Below are positions 1 through 10,616 of a stretch of DNA of 64,000 bases, one piece after another (position 1 is the first letter of the stretch; each line of letters begins with the position of its first letter). A model generated the notes under the pieces. The model saw nothing but the letters and a program-made list of their open reading frames with translations, was not told the origin of the DNA and ran no database searches. Source of the DNA: Ricinus communis (taxonomy: Eukaryota; Streptophyta; Magnoliopsida; Malpighiales; Euphorbiaceae). A program made the translations under genes and the position numbers. Location of the stretch: assembly GCF_019578655.1 (NCBI RefSeq), contig NC_063257.1, positions 310,001 to 374,000 of the forward strand, written 5' to 3'.

Positions 1-1798
1 TAGCATTCCCTCTCTTTACATAAATCCTTAAAACAAAGAAGAGTTAAAGCTTGTAAGAACCTCTGTTGAGTAATGAACTACTGACATAGCTAGCATACTC
101 ATTTAAGTCATACTAATTCAGATCCAAGAAATTCTAAGGCTTTTAATGGTCTTTGTTATTTCCATTCAAACAAAAGATCAGGACTTTTTGACTTATTCAA
201 CACATTAATTATATCATATGCATATTCTTGGCGATAATAATATTATACAAGTTATTAAGGTCACTGTCATGAAGTTGAGTATGAAACACACATACCCATC
301 AAGCTATTCCCAACCATACATTTGTGGATAAAAAATCATCCAGGCTCCGAAAGCTAATATTTCTGATGAAATCATTAAATATGGGCAATTGAAAATATTA
401 ATTGTGGGCATGTCATTTGTTTTGCTTTTGGTGTTAATCAGATGTGGCAAAGATGGGGGAAAGGGAGTGGTACTTCTTCAGCTTGAGGGACAGGAAGTAC
501 CCAACAGGGCTAAGAACAAATAGAGCAACCGGAGCTGGCTACTGGAAAGCAACAGGCAAAGATAGGGAAGTTTACAGTGCATCAAGCGGTGCATTGCTTG
601 GCATGAAAAAGACACTTGTTTTTTACAGAGGCAGAGCTCCTAGAGGTGAGAAGACGAAGTGGGTCATGCATGAGTACCGTCTAGATGGTGATTTCTCCTA
701 CCGCCACACGTGTAAGGTAAGTCCCTTCCCACACGTGCGCTGTGGGAATCCATCAAGCTTTTCTTTTTTTCCTGTTTTGTCCCTTTCCGGGTTGACTTAT
801 TGGTGGTAAGCACGCCGACTAAAAATTTATTTATTTTTACTCCATTATTAACCATAGGGGTAGTTTTTGATGTGATTGCTTTGATTTAACATGCCTTGGC
901 CTGTTTTGGTGTCAATGCCTTTCATTTATTAGTCCAACATAAATTGTTAAAAAGGTGTATAATTATTTCATGACATATGCTGCATCGGAGACCTTTGCTT
1001 GGATTGCCCTTTTCTTTTTTCTTTTCCCTGTAATTATTATTAAATTTAGAAATGGGTTGTTTCCAGGAGGAATGGGTGATTTGCAGGATATTTAACAAAA
1101 CAGGAGAAAAGAAAAATGCACTTTTGCAAGGGCAAAGGTTCCTCTTGGAAGCAACTTCACCACCCAATTCTTGTTCTCTGCCTTCATTGCTTGAAGCTCC
1201 ATCCACATTAATGGAATGTCAATCTCAGGCAGGAACCGATGGACTCCAAAACCCTTTTCTGATTCAGCATCAAGAAAATGATCTAAAAAGCTTGCTACTG
1301 AGCCCACTACTCTCCCAATGTCATAACACAGTCTCAATAAATGGGATCCAGTTCCAACCCTCATTTTCACCCACTACGCCCATCGCAATCAGCACAAATA
1401 CAGAAACAAACAAAAATATAGACACAAACACCAACAACAACCCGTCGATGCTCTTCAAGTCTCTCCTCTCGCATCAAGATTGCACACTGAAGGAACAATC
1501 CCCTGTTCTAAAACAGTGCAAGACAGAGGCAAACTTTTCCCATTTTCAACTACCTGAAGCAAACTTGAACTGGATGATGGATAAGATTCATCATCATCAT
1601 CAACATCAAAGCCCATATCAGTATCCCTTGTCTTTTGAGATGGATTGCAATATGTTGGGGATTACAGCAGCTGCTACAGATGCAGACATTACTGCCCATG
1701 AGATGTCCACTTCAATTGCTTTCAACAGGGCCGGCTTTCAGATGATGTTAGATGCTCCTATCAGACACCCTGCAGAATCTTGGCCTTTAGATTCTTAA
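1..1798 (+). CDS. CUC3: NAC transcription factor, CUC3-type (5' end outside window)
   Basis: Two exons are visible: 442-716 and 1067-1798. Bases 1-441 look like the end of intron 1, since no exon coding the N-terminal LPPGFRFHPTDEE block is found there. Exon 2 opens at a cag acceptor with a split codon and encodes NAC subdomains C-D ([47 protein letters not shown]). It ends HTCK before GTAAGT at 717. Exon 3 opens [17 protein letters not shown], completing subdomain E, then runs into a Ser/Asn/His-rich activation-type tail with a His tract, stop TAA at 1796. The junction HTCK/EEWVICR-FNKTG-KN is, from memory, characteristic of CUP-SHAPED COTYLEDON 3 rather than CUC1/2. CUC3 specifies organ boundaries and shoot meristem in the nucleus. 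I see no miR164 target-like site in exon 3, as expected for CUC3. The subfamily call is recalled similarity; the NAC family call is certain. Confidence 0.85.
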
Positions 1799-2392
1799 AG
1801 ATCTCCTTCAAGTGTTAAAACAACTAGTGCTATAATAGTTCATATGTATACGTATACCATCTATAGAATATTAACGCAGCAGCTTTATTTATTTATTAAT
1901 GTTTATTTGTAGCAGTAAAAGTTATTGTATGTAAGGCTATCTCCATCCATCCATCCATCCATGCACGTATCCATCTTGTACCATTTTCACATATCATCTC
2001 TTATCTGGAGCTTATTATTATTATTATCATTAATAAGATTTCAGAATTTTTATTGAAACAAAATTGGTTGTTTTTTTTTTTATTTAAAAAGAAAGGAATT
2101 TGTAAATTACGACAGTGGTGGAAGGGGAGTAGTGTAAGTGTAGTGTTGGTGGATGTGATAAGATGGAAGAGGATTGGGAGTTGTTGTTCATACTTCATAA
2201 TAAAAGTAACACTAGTATTTTGACGTCACTGTTTATTGATGATTGATGGTAGGATTGGGTCCCTTTGCATGCATGCGCGCTGGTAGGGGGTACGGCCCAC
2301 ATCTACGGCCTATAAGCTCTGTCTCTAAGGTAGACAAGGCTTGGATTTATCTCAAAAAGCAAACTATGATTCATAAAAGTTGATGACAATGG

Positions 2393-2421
2393 CATCATCA
2401 TCATCATCATCATCATCATCA
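2393..2421. repeat. (CAT)n microsatellite
   Basis: Nine to ten uninterrupted CAT/ATC units read directly from the sequence, downstream of the NAC gene. Confidence 0.95.
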
Positions 2422-2851
2422 GGAGTTCTGTAATACACATAAATTCTGGGCTGCCTACATGAGACACCCACCTGATAAGGCCTAGTTTAATATGATCTGT
2501 TCTGTTATTAATGGTTCAGCCAATCTACCTGCTGCTGCTAATCATGTCATCGTCCCCATTCATTCACTCTTTAAAATGACAAGATTAGGTCTAACTCAGC
2601 GAATATAGCAGAATAAATTATTCATTATTTTCTCGGAAATCTGAGCTTCCATACTCCAATTTTCACTCGCCTTCCAAGACAACAAAAATATCCATTCCTC
2701 TGGCCATCGAAGAAAACAGAGGAACCCCAGCCCTCCATCCAGGCCATGGCCATATCTGAAAGTTAGCCTTGGGCCGGACGTTAAAATCATAGTGAACAAA
2801 CAGTCCACTGAATGTCAAACAAGCACACAACCAACATCCTATGGCCTAATT

Positions 2852-3408
2852 AGAGCTGTAATCAACCGAGCCATTCACGATTTTAAATTCCATTGTAATC
2901 AAACCGAATCCAACTTTGATGAGCTCATTTTAAAATTATTATGCTCACAAATAGCTAGAGCTAAATTTGTAAATAAGTATGCTATATATATATATATATA
3001 TGAAGCTCAAGCTAGTTGAGCATTTTCAAATTTTACTATTATTATATAATAAATATTGTAATAATAATATTATGACTTTAAATTTAAGAAACAAACCAGT
3101 TTGAGCTCGAGTTTGAATCAATAAACGCGCCTATAGACAAGCTAAAAAATAAGTATGCTCATGAGTCATATTGCGAGTTTGTTCATGAGCTTTATAAACG
3201 AACTGAGCTCAAATTCAAGCGCCTAATCACGAAGCATTAAACAAGCAATCTTATAAGCTAACAAACCAAACTCTCTCAAGCTTGAATTTGACTCTGATAA
3301 AGTTATCGAGTTTGAAATTTGACCTCAAACCTAACTCGATTAACTTAACGAACAATATCAAGTCAAGTTCTAAATAGTCGACAAGACGTTTAGTTCATTT
3401 ACAGTCTT
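2852..3408. repeat. decayed MITE-like repeat (hAT-like, tentative)
   Basis: The stretch opens AGAGCTGTAATCAACCGAG, and the reverse complement of its right end reads AAGACTGTAAATGAACTAAA. The two are similar enough to be eroded terminal inverted repeats. Inside are many reiterations of words such as GAGCTCGAGTTTGA, GAGCTTTATAAACGAAC and GTTCATGAGC on both strands. This vocabulary is, from memory, that of an abundant plant repeat beginning GGGCTGTAAACGAGCC. No clear target-site duplication remains. Class assignment is inference. Confidence 0.4.
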
Positions 3409-3641
3409 ACCAAACATGTAGGCAACAACAAGCCAGCAAACCAAAAAGCAATAAGACTGAACATTTATGCCCTTCAGTGGTCGAAATGAATACATATAAT
3501 GCAAATTGCAAAGCAAAACCTATAGGCCTCGGTAATAGAATTTATTCATCTCTTTCAATTGATAATATAATATAGTGCCAATGACTTTAGCTTCATTACA
3601 TTATGAATCGCTGAGACTATTGCTCATACCAAAAAGACTGC

Positions 3642-3689
3642 GAATATAATAAATGGGGCAGCATTGAATATAATAAATGGGGCAGCATT
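3642..3689. repeat. perfect 24-bp tandem duplication
   Basis: The 24-mer at 3642-3665 (starts GAATATAATAAATGGGG, ends GCATT) is repeated identically and without spacer at 3666-3689. No gene context. Confidence 0.95.
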
Positions 3690-4893
3690 GATTAACTAAA
3701 AAATGTTTACAGTAAGCAAGTTTTAAGAAAGATTTACAACTCAAAGTTCCACAAAAGGAAAATAGCAAACGCTTTTCACTCAGACTAGCTACTCAAGAAT
3801 CCAAATTCCAGGTCCTGAGTTGAGGATTATTACATGCAGAATCACATCAAAGCTTGTACTCGGATCCACACATCAAAGCTGCCCCTGACGGAAAAAATAA
3901 GCAAATTCAGTCCCATTTCAGGTTGGAATTTAGCGAAGACTTACATATCATCCACATCAGTCCATAAGAAACTGCACCTTCAACATTTGTCTTTATTAAA
4001 AACAAGAGAACTAAACTACAGAAATTAAATGTGTCTTTCCGACGCTAAGAGAAATAGAACATAGTTGCGCAAGAAGCAGGGGAATGGGATACAGTCTGCA
4101 TGTGTTAGAAAAGGGCTATGTAAACCCTCTGATCTAAACCTCAATGAAAACATTGAATATCCAATACTTCACATAAATATCACATGTTCTACATACCAAG
4201 TGGTGATGATTCCGATAAATATACAGAGCAATAGAAAGTTGTTTAAAAGCATACTCCACATAAATACCATATGCTTTACAGAACCGAGCACCGGCGGTCA
4301 TGAATCCAAATGAGACATATACATGAACTTAAAAAACAGAGGCCTACCATACAAAAAGCCTAAGACCAACCCATCACCAACACCAAGACCATGTTATCAA
4401 TAAGTCATAGATCAATGGGAAACCTAGAGTCTAGAGTTCATGTAAGACCAACAAGGCAGTAAAAAGCATCACTTGCAAAAGGAGATTGGCTGAGCCATCT
4501 ACAATTACTAATAATTTAAGAGATTAAAATCTTGAGAAGCGCTTTACATAAAAATTGATTTGGGGTCTGTTATTTTATCAAAATAATCTAGATTGCAGCC
4601 TTCTGAATTCTAAGTTAGTGAACATTATTTCATTAAGTCATCTACTAACCCCACCCCCCCCACCCCAAAAAAAAAAAATAAAAAAAAATACCACCATTCA
4701 GGCGAAAATCCAGATCGAAATTGTCTATTATCACAACATAAAGCATTTCGATTCTACAATTAAAAGAAGATATAGATATTAAAGAAGTAAAAACTAAAGA
4801 AGTAGCCTAACCCTAGAATGGAGAAAAAAAAAAAAGAAAAAAGAAGAGAAACAAACCGAGAAAGAGAGAAAAAAACAAGGTGGAGTTTCGATC

Positions 4894-5037
4894 TTATTTC
4901 GGGGTTTTATTGTTCTTGGAAGAGGAACCATATCGAGGTGGAGAATAGATGAGAGCCGCTACCATAGCTCCTGGAAGCACACCGTACCTAGCAACCGCAG
5001 CCAGCTTCGCCACCAACGGCTCTCCCCTCATCATCAT
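4894..5037 (-). CDS. small single-exon protein, 47 aa, function unknown
   Basis: Reading from ATG at 5037 to TAA at 4894 gives 47 residues. It starts with three Met codons and MMMRGEP, has a hydrophobic segment around residues 18-31 (YGVLPGAMVAALIY), then SPPRYGSSSK and a basic tail. GC content is clearly higher than in the surrounding AT-rich DNA, and the frame has coding-like codon choice. The composition (short basic N-terminus, one Gly/Ala-rich membrane-like helix, PP-Y turn) resembles small organellar membrane proteins, but I do not recognise the family. No splice acceptor sits just upstream, so it is not obviously a last exon. Any of the first three Met codons could start it. Confidence 0.55.
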   Translation of the reverse strand: MMMRGEPLVAKLAAVARYGVLPGAMVAALIYSPPRYGSSSKNNKTPK

Positions 5038-5738
5038 CGTCGTATATTTTTGTTCTCTTTTCTTTTCCTTGGACTGACTAATAATTGGGGAGTTGTATTG
5101 GTGCCTGACTTTGAGTGCCTCTAGGTTCCAGGAACTGAGCTTTTTATGGATTGGCCACTCCTCCCGATAATAAATTAAAAGAATAAGAAATTGGGCTCCT
5201 TGCTTAGATAGAATATAGCTTCTGAGAAGATGGGCTTGGATGACCCTTGAACATGAAATGATCCATCCATTTTAATCACAAAAATAAAACCTACGGTTGG
5301 CTGGTGTATTAACTGCAAATTTTAATATGGATCCGATCCATATAGCTTTATGGACTTCGACATTCAAGTGTTGTTTAATTGATAAAATAATTTATGTTAA
5401 TATCTGATATGTGTGTTAGACGCTGATGTATTCTTTTAAAAAAAAAAAAAATTTATTTATTAATTTTTTATTAAATATTTATTAACATATATTTATTGTT
5501 TGTTAATTTAATTTTGCTGAAAATATATGTGTACTATAATATAAATATTTGTAGTATAACTTTAGCTTAATTTTTTTTTATTTATCAATTGTGTAAGGAT
5601 GATTTATGTTATATCTATATTATATAGGTTCATTTAAATGAATTATTAGTATGATTTTTATTAATGATAAATATCTATTGACAAACTAATGAATATTATG
5701 CTTATAAATGATGAATATTTATATTAATTATAAAAAAA
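5038..5738. other. intergenic: putative promoter of small gene and AT-rich viral flank
   Basis: 5038-5180 is the likely promoter/5' UTR of the small minus-strand gene. 5390-5738 becomes extremely AT-rich, with runs such as TTTATTTATTAATTTTTT. This forms the left flank of the viral insertion. No gene seen. Confidence 0.6.
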
Positions 5739-8700
5739 TTTCAGTCTCAGCCTGAATACACTAGACTTCAATTTGTCACTCTGCCAACTCCATCAGCAGC
5801 AGTAACAATCCTCCATAACCAGTTCCTTGGAAGTTATGATCTTGTCATAAGACAGCAGAAACAAGAATTCTTTAATCGAAAATGTTGTTCATTCAAAATG
5901 AAGGATCTAGAAAAGCACTATTCGGCTATGTCCAAGCTCTACTATGTCATTGGAGGACATGATGGTGACGATACGCTAAAGTATACCTTCATCACCTCTC
6001 TGCCAGATGAAATACAACCTGAGGTTAACAATATGATTGCGGCTACAAAGAGACCAGTCACCTCTATTACACTTGGAGAAATCTGGCAATTCACACTCTC
6101 TTCCATTAAGAGACTGTGTGATTAATAAGAGTTATTCAAGAGGTTGTCTCAAAGGGACTTGATAGTTCAAAAGGCTTGCAACAAAAACCACCTCAAGATT
6201 AAGTGCAAAGCCGCCAACTGCGTCTGTACAAATCATAAGAAGAAATCTGGACATCATTTCCAGAAATACACGCGCAGCAACAAGAAGTTCAGGGAAAAGA
6301 ACCCAAAGAAATTCAAATACTTCCGTAAAAAACGGAATCAGGGGTACAAGTCTGACAGATGTTTCATCTGCAAAAGGAAGGGACACTATGCAAAAAATTG
6401 TCCTCGAAATCCAGAAAAGTCAGCAAAGATGATTCAACAAGTCAGCATGTCTTTATCTCTTGCAGACTCTTTTGAAGAAGAAATAGAATCTCTACTTTCA
6501 GAGCAAGAAGATCTTACCCCAAAAAGCTTACTTGGGTTAGAAATGGAATTCTCAGACTCCACAGAGTCCTCACAAGAATCTTCTTCAGACTCAGATGATA
6601 GTGAAATACCAATCTTGATGATTGGTCTGCATGAAGAAAGTCAGGAGAATATTCTGGAAGATGTAATACAATATCCTCTCTCTCCAACCCTATTATCTTC
6701 TTTCTTTGTTTCTTCTCCACCTCCTGAAACTTTTCAATTTACTACAAAACCTCCCCCAGTTCCATATATCCCCATACAGATACTATCTTCAAAATACTCC
6801 AAGCCTGTACCAGTAATAGCTTTCTTTGACACGGGAGCACAAAGAAGCATGATGAACCCAATGGTTCTCCTATCAGAGTATTGGAAGCCCCATGATCAGT
6901 TCTTCAGGGCAGCCAATGGTCAAACCTTCAAAACCACTCTGATCACAAGACAGAAGATCGGAATTCAGTTCTTTCCTGATTGCGTTGTATGGACGCACAT
7001 CATTGGTTCAGATCTTCCAAACAAGGATATCCTGATAGGATTTGATGTTTATCACCAAGCTCAAAAGCTCCAAATCCTTCCAACTGGTATAAAGTTCAAG
7101 AGACAGTTTCGGCCATACACTGAAACTTCAAATCTGTTTTCTGTGACGGATACTATTCCTCCATTCCTTCCATACACAGAAAAATTCCTTCAGTTCTGTC
7201 CGGAATCTCATTCACATTTCCAACATCCTCTTCCTCTGTGGAAAAATCCACAATTCTATATCAGCCTCCCCTTCAAACTTAATGAAAACATTAACCCTAC
7301 TAAAGCCACACACATGGGAATGTCTCCCACAGACCTAGCCCTAGCCCGATCAGAATGCCTGACACTGTTACAGCAAGGTCTAATTGAGCCCACTACTTCA
7401 CAATGGGCTTGCCAAGCCTTTTATGTGGAAAAAAGGTCTGAAAGAATCCGAGGAAAGAAGAGGCTTGTCATAGACTACAAACCCTTAAACCATTTCCTTC
7501 AAGACAACAAATTTCCTCTCCCTCGAATCTCAAATCTCAAGGTCCACATCCAAAAGGCCCAGTACTATTCCAAATTTGACCTAAAAGCGGGCTTTTGGCA
7601 ACTCGGTATCCAGCCCACAGAGAGATACAAAACTGTATTTTGTATTCCTAATGCCCAATACTAGTGGACTGTTATGCCTTTTGGGCTCAAGACGGCCCCA
7701 TCTCAATTCCAGAAGACAATGATTGAGATTTTTGGGCCTATCCTTTACTCTTCTTTGATCTACATCGACGACATCCTTCTATTCTCGGAAACAGCAGAGG
7801 ACCATCACCAATTTCCTTGCCATCATCCAAAAATATGGCATTATGTCATTCGAAAGAAGAGCTTTATCACAACCGAAATTGAATTTCTCGGAATGCATTT
7901 CAAGAATGGCCAGTACACATATGGTCCCCACCTGACAAAGGAACTTGATAATTTTCTGGAAGAGAATTTATCAACAAAACAAATTCAACAGTTCCTTGGA
8001 ATCCTGAATTATGTTCGAGAGGCCATTCCACACCTGTCTAGTTACACGTGCCACCTCTCAAAGATGCTCAAGAAGAACCCTCCTCCATGGGGAGCGGAAC
8101 AAACAACAGCTGTCAAAAAATTAAAAGAGCTGGCTCACAATCCGCCACCTCTTACAATCCCGTCAGCAGGAGAACTTATTCTCCAAACAGATGCATCTGA
8201 CTATGCATGGGGGGCCATCCTCCTAGAAAAGCTCCACGATAAGGAACAATTGTGTGGATATGCATCGGGTCAGTTTTCCTCTTCAGAAAAATATTATCAC
8301 ACGACCTACAAGGAAATTTTGGCGGTCAAGTACGGGATCAAAAAGTTTGAATTCTTTTTGATTGGATAGCACTTCCTGGTTCGGATGGACAACTCTTCCT
8401 TCCCAAAGATTCTTGAATCTAACCAGAAGACCTTGCCTAAGCCCCAACTATTGCGATTAAAGTCATGGTTCAGCAGGTATGACTTTAAGGTTGAGCATAT
8501 AAAAGGGATAAGAAACCTAATCCCGGATTTCTTATCCAGACTTTCCAAGCCTCAGAATCAGCCTATAGTTCTTCTCACCTCTACAATAAATCTTCCCATA
8601 ATCTTTATGGCTTCTCCATCTTCCAGATCCAACCTGCAACCTCCTTCACCACCAGATCTTCCCAACAACCTTACAACCAAACAAGTCACAGACTTTGCCC

Positions 8701-9416
8701 GGAACATGATGTTCCATTATTTGGCAACTTTTCAACAAACCTTCTCACTCCCAATACAACCCAACTTCTTCTTTCCAGACTACCCTTGGTGTTTGATTTA
8801 CCACTTATCCCCTGAACATCCAAAACATGAAAGTGAGTTATGGTTTCTATGGTGCCTATCTACAATCTGTTATCATGCTATAGAAGTGCCCATTATGAAT
8901 CTCTTACACTTCTTCAACAATAAAGCAAACTCGGGGTCATATCCATGGAGATTCCTTACCTGGTTTAAAACTCCATATCATTGGACAGGAGATCTCCTTA
9001 AACTTATTCATGAGAACCAGTTATTCTCAGACAATAATTCCAGAGCTTCGGAATACCATGCCATTTTCATATTGTACAGGCCTTATCTCCGACTATCAGA
9101 AGACACATATGCAACTCAAAATATCTGTCACTATTGGAGAACACTTGATAGACCTTTACATCTTGCTCCTCCAGCAATCACAGAAGAACTAAAGCGGGCC
9201 CTGCAATACAGGAATGAATTAAGGACAGCTAATGTCTCTACACCATTAGTCTGCACTTTCAATGGACATCAATCAACTGGACAATCTATTGAACATTTCT
9301 GTTCTCCTGATCTTCCAACTCCACTGGATGACCCTACCTTAACCAGAGCACAGCAAGAAGCTCTCATGCAAGACTCCCAGCCAATGGATGATGACTCATA
9401 TGATGACGTCTTCTGA
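5739..9416 (+). pseudogene. caulimovirid polyprotein fragment: CP-PR-RT-RNase H-C-terminal region, with stops
   Basis: One reading frame runs throughout but is interrupted by two adjacent TAA codons (6123-6128), a TAG within the reverse transcriptase (7662-7664) and a TAG after RNase H (8367-8369). A short out-of-phase patch near 7800-7850, just after the catalytic box, looks like a compensating pair of small indels. Visible landmarks in order: capsid C-terminal half; a Lys-rich stretch plus a CCHC knuckle (C-x2-C-x4-H-x4-C, near 6360-6405); an acidic Ser-rich spacer; an aspartic protease DTG motif near 6829; an RT core with FDLKAGFWQ near 7580 and YIDD near 7762; RNase H around 8180-8369; then about 280 residues of unassigned C-terminal sequence ending in an acidic DDDSYDDVF. 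The 5' part of the capsid and the movement protein are absent from this fragment. Not expressible as one protein. Confidence 0.9.
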
Positions 9417-9715
9417 TCACATGCAACTGTCGGCCACTCTTCTATATTATTGTGTTTGTCTTTATTATGAATTATTATCCACTCAGTAAGTGGAGTGTAT
9501 TATTGATAGTGGTGGGCTGCCATAGGTCGCTATAGTCGTGGTGTATTATTAGCCTTAGTGGAATATCCACTAACTTTTGTTTGTTAGTATTAGTGGGATA
9601 TCCACGCTATAGTTATGGTGTATTTTTAGTCTTAGTGGAATATCCACTAACTTTTGTTTGATAGTATTAGTGGGATATCCACTAACTTTTGTATGTTTCT
9701 AACGACTCTCCACTC

Positions 9716-9722
9716 TATATAA
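9716..9722 (+). promoter_or_regulatory. TATA box of viral promoter (plus copy)
   Basis: TATATAA in the context CACTCTATATAAGGAGAAG. The inverted copy lacks exactly this stretch. Transcription from here would run rightward into the antisense strand of the minus fragment. Confidence 0.75.
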
Positions 9723-9737
9723 GGAGAAGTCTTTGGT

Positions 9738-9743
9738 AATAAA
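9738..9743 (+). terminator. AATAAA poly(A) signal in viral leader
   Basis: AATAAA 16 bp downstream of the TATA box, the usual caulimovirid arrangement giving a short terminal redundancy. The same signal is kept in the minus copy near 13160. Confidence 0.6.
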
Positions 9744-10014
9744 ATTCAAGCAAGTTTCTTTAAGAAAACTTCCCTCTCTTCTATACTCTCTTATGGCTTT
9801 CTAACTTCCTCCTTTCTCTTCTCTTGATCCAATGGCAATGTTCTAATAGTTGCTACGATCTGTTTCTGGTGTAATCCAAAAGAGCTAACTCAGCTAATTT
9901 AAAGATCCAAAAGAGTAGAAAGACCCCCATGGCAAGAGGCCGCTTGTGTCTTAACTTGAGGATCTGTTCATGCTTTGAGTTTACAGCATGAGGATTATGC
10001 CATGAACAGCTCTC

Positions 10015-10616
10015 CGCAATCATATTGTTAACCTCAGGTTGTATTTCATCTGGCAGAGAGGTGATGAAGGTATACTTTAGCGTATCGTCACCATCATGTC
10101 CTCCAATGACATAGTAGAGCTTAGACATAGCTGAATAGTGCTTTTCTAGATCCTTCATTTTGAATGAACAACATTTTGGATCAAAGAATTCTTGTTTCTG
10201 CTGTCTTATGACAAGGTCATAACTTCCAAGGAACTGGTTATGGAGGATTGTTACTGCTGCTGATGGAGTTGGCAGAGTGACAAATTGAAGTATAGTGTAT
10301 TCAGGCTGAGACTGAAACCAATCTCTTAAGCTTCCGGTAAACCTTGTGACAAATTCGGCAAGGACTTTTTTGAGTGTGGCCCCTTCAAGGGTCATCTGAA
10401 GATCAATCCATGCCAAGAATTCGGAAAGCTTGTCCTTCCATTTTGATGGTGGTAGGTCATCAAAAGTGAACCAAGGTCCTTTGTCGGTTTTGACCTTGGG
10501 TTTGGAGCTCCAGTGGGAGCAAAGAACGACTGAGCATCCTCATCTTCAGGTTCCACTATTTCTGGACTGGGATCAGTAGCAGAAGTGTTCATGAGAATCT
10601 CAGTGATGTCCGCCAT
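10015..10616 (-). pseudogene. caulimovirid capsid N-terminal half (minus fragment)
   Basis: Two overlapping open stretches on the minus strand, 10616-10392 and 10416-10015, in different frames. They encode an acidic N-terminal region followed by a capsid-like block (FVTRFTGSLRDWF, then VTILHNQFLGSYDL). The overlap in different frames marks a frameshift near 10400. At about 10014 the coding sequence stops abruptly and the next bases are leader of the other fragment in reverse, so the 9853-10014 part of the open frame is a chimera. The segment 10015-10322 is an inverted duplicate of 5739-6042, with six differences counted by eye over about 300 bp. Confidence 0.85.

Larger units (their letters stand above)
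1799..4893. other. intergenic, 3.1 kb, simple repeats and a decayed repeat
   Basis: No convincing gene. Contains a (CCAT)n run near 1943-1962, a (CAT)n run at 2393-2421, a (TA)n run at 2983-3001, a decayed MITE-like repeat (2852-3408) and a perfect 24-bp tandem duplication (3642-3689). The part nearest 4893 is probably 3' UTR of the small minus-strand gene. The open frames here have coding-unlike composition. Confidence 0.6.
9417..10014 (+). promoter_or_regulatory. caulimovirid intergenic/leader region, plus copy, TATA intact
   Basis: Follows the polyprotein stop. Contains reiterated TTAGTGG-ATATCCACTAACTTTTGT units (about 9555-9690), a TATA box (9716-9722) and AATAAA 16 bp further on (9738-9743). 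This promoter-then-poly(A) order is expected of pararetroviral terminal redundancy. About 270 bp of leader follow. The copy is cut at about 10014 before the primer binding site, where it fuses to antisense capsid sequence. A TGACGTC (as-1/CRE-like) occurs at 9404-9410 at the end of the ORF. Confidence 0.8.

Noticed and set aside
9853..10014. Minus-strand frame extending the capsid ORF past 10014 to 9853
   Set aside because: The residues after the capsid block are translated leader sequence of the opposite fragment read in reverse, so this is a chimeric artefact of the junction.
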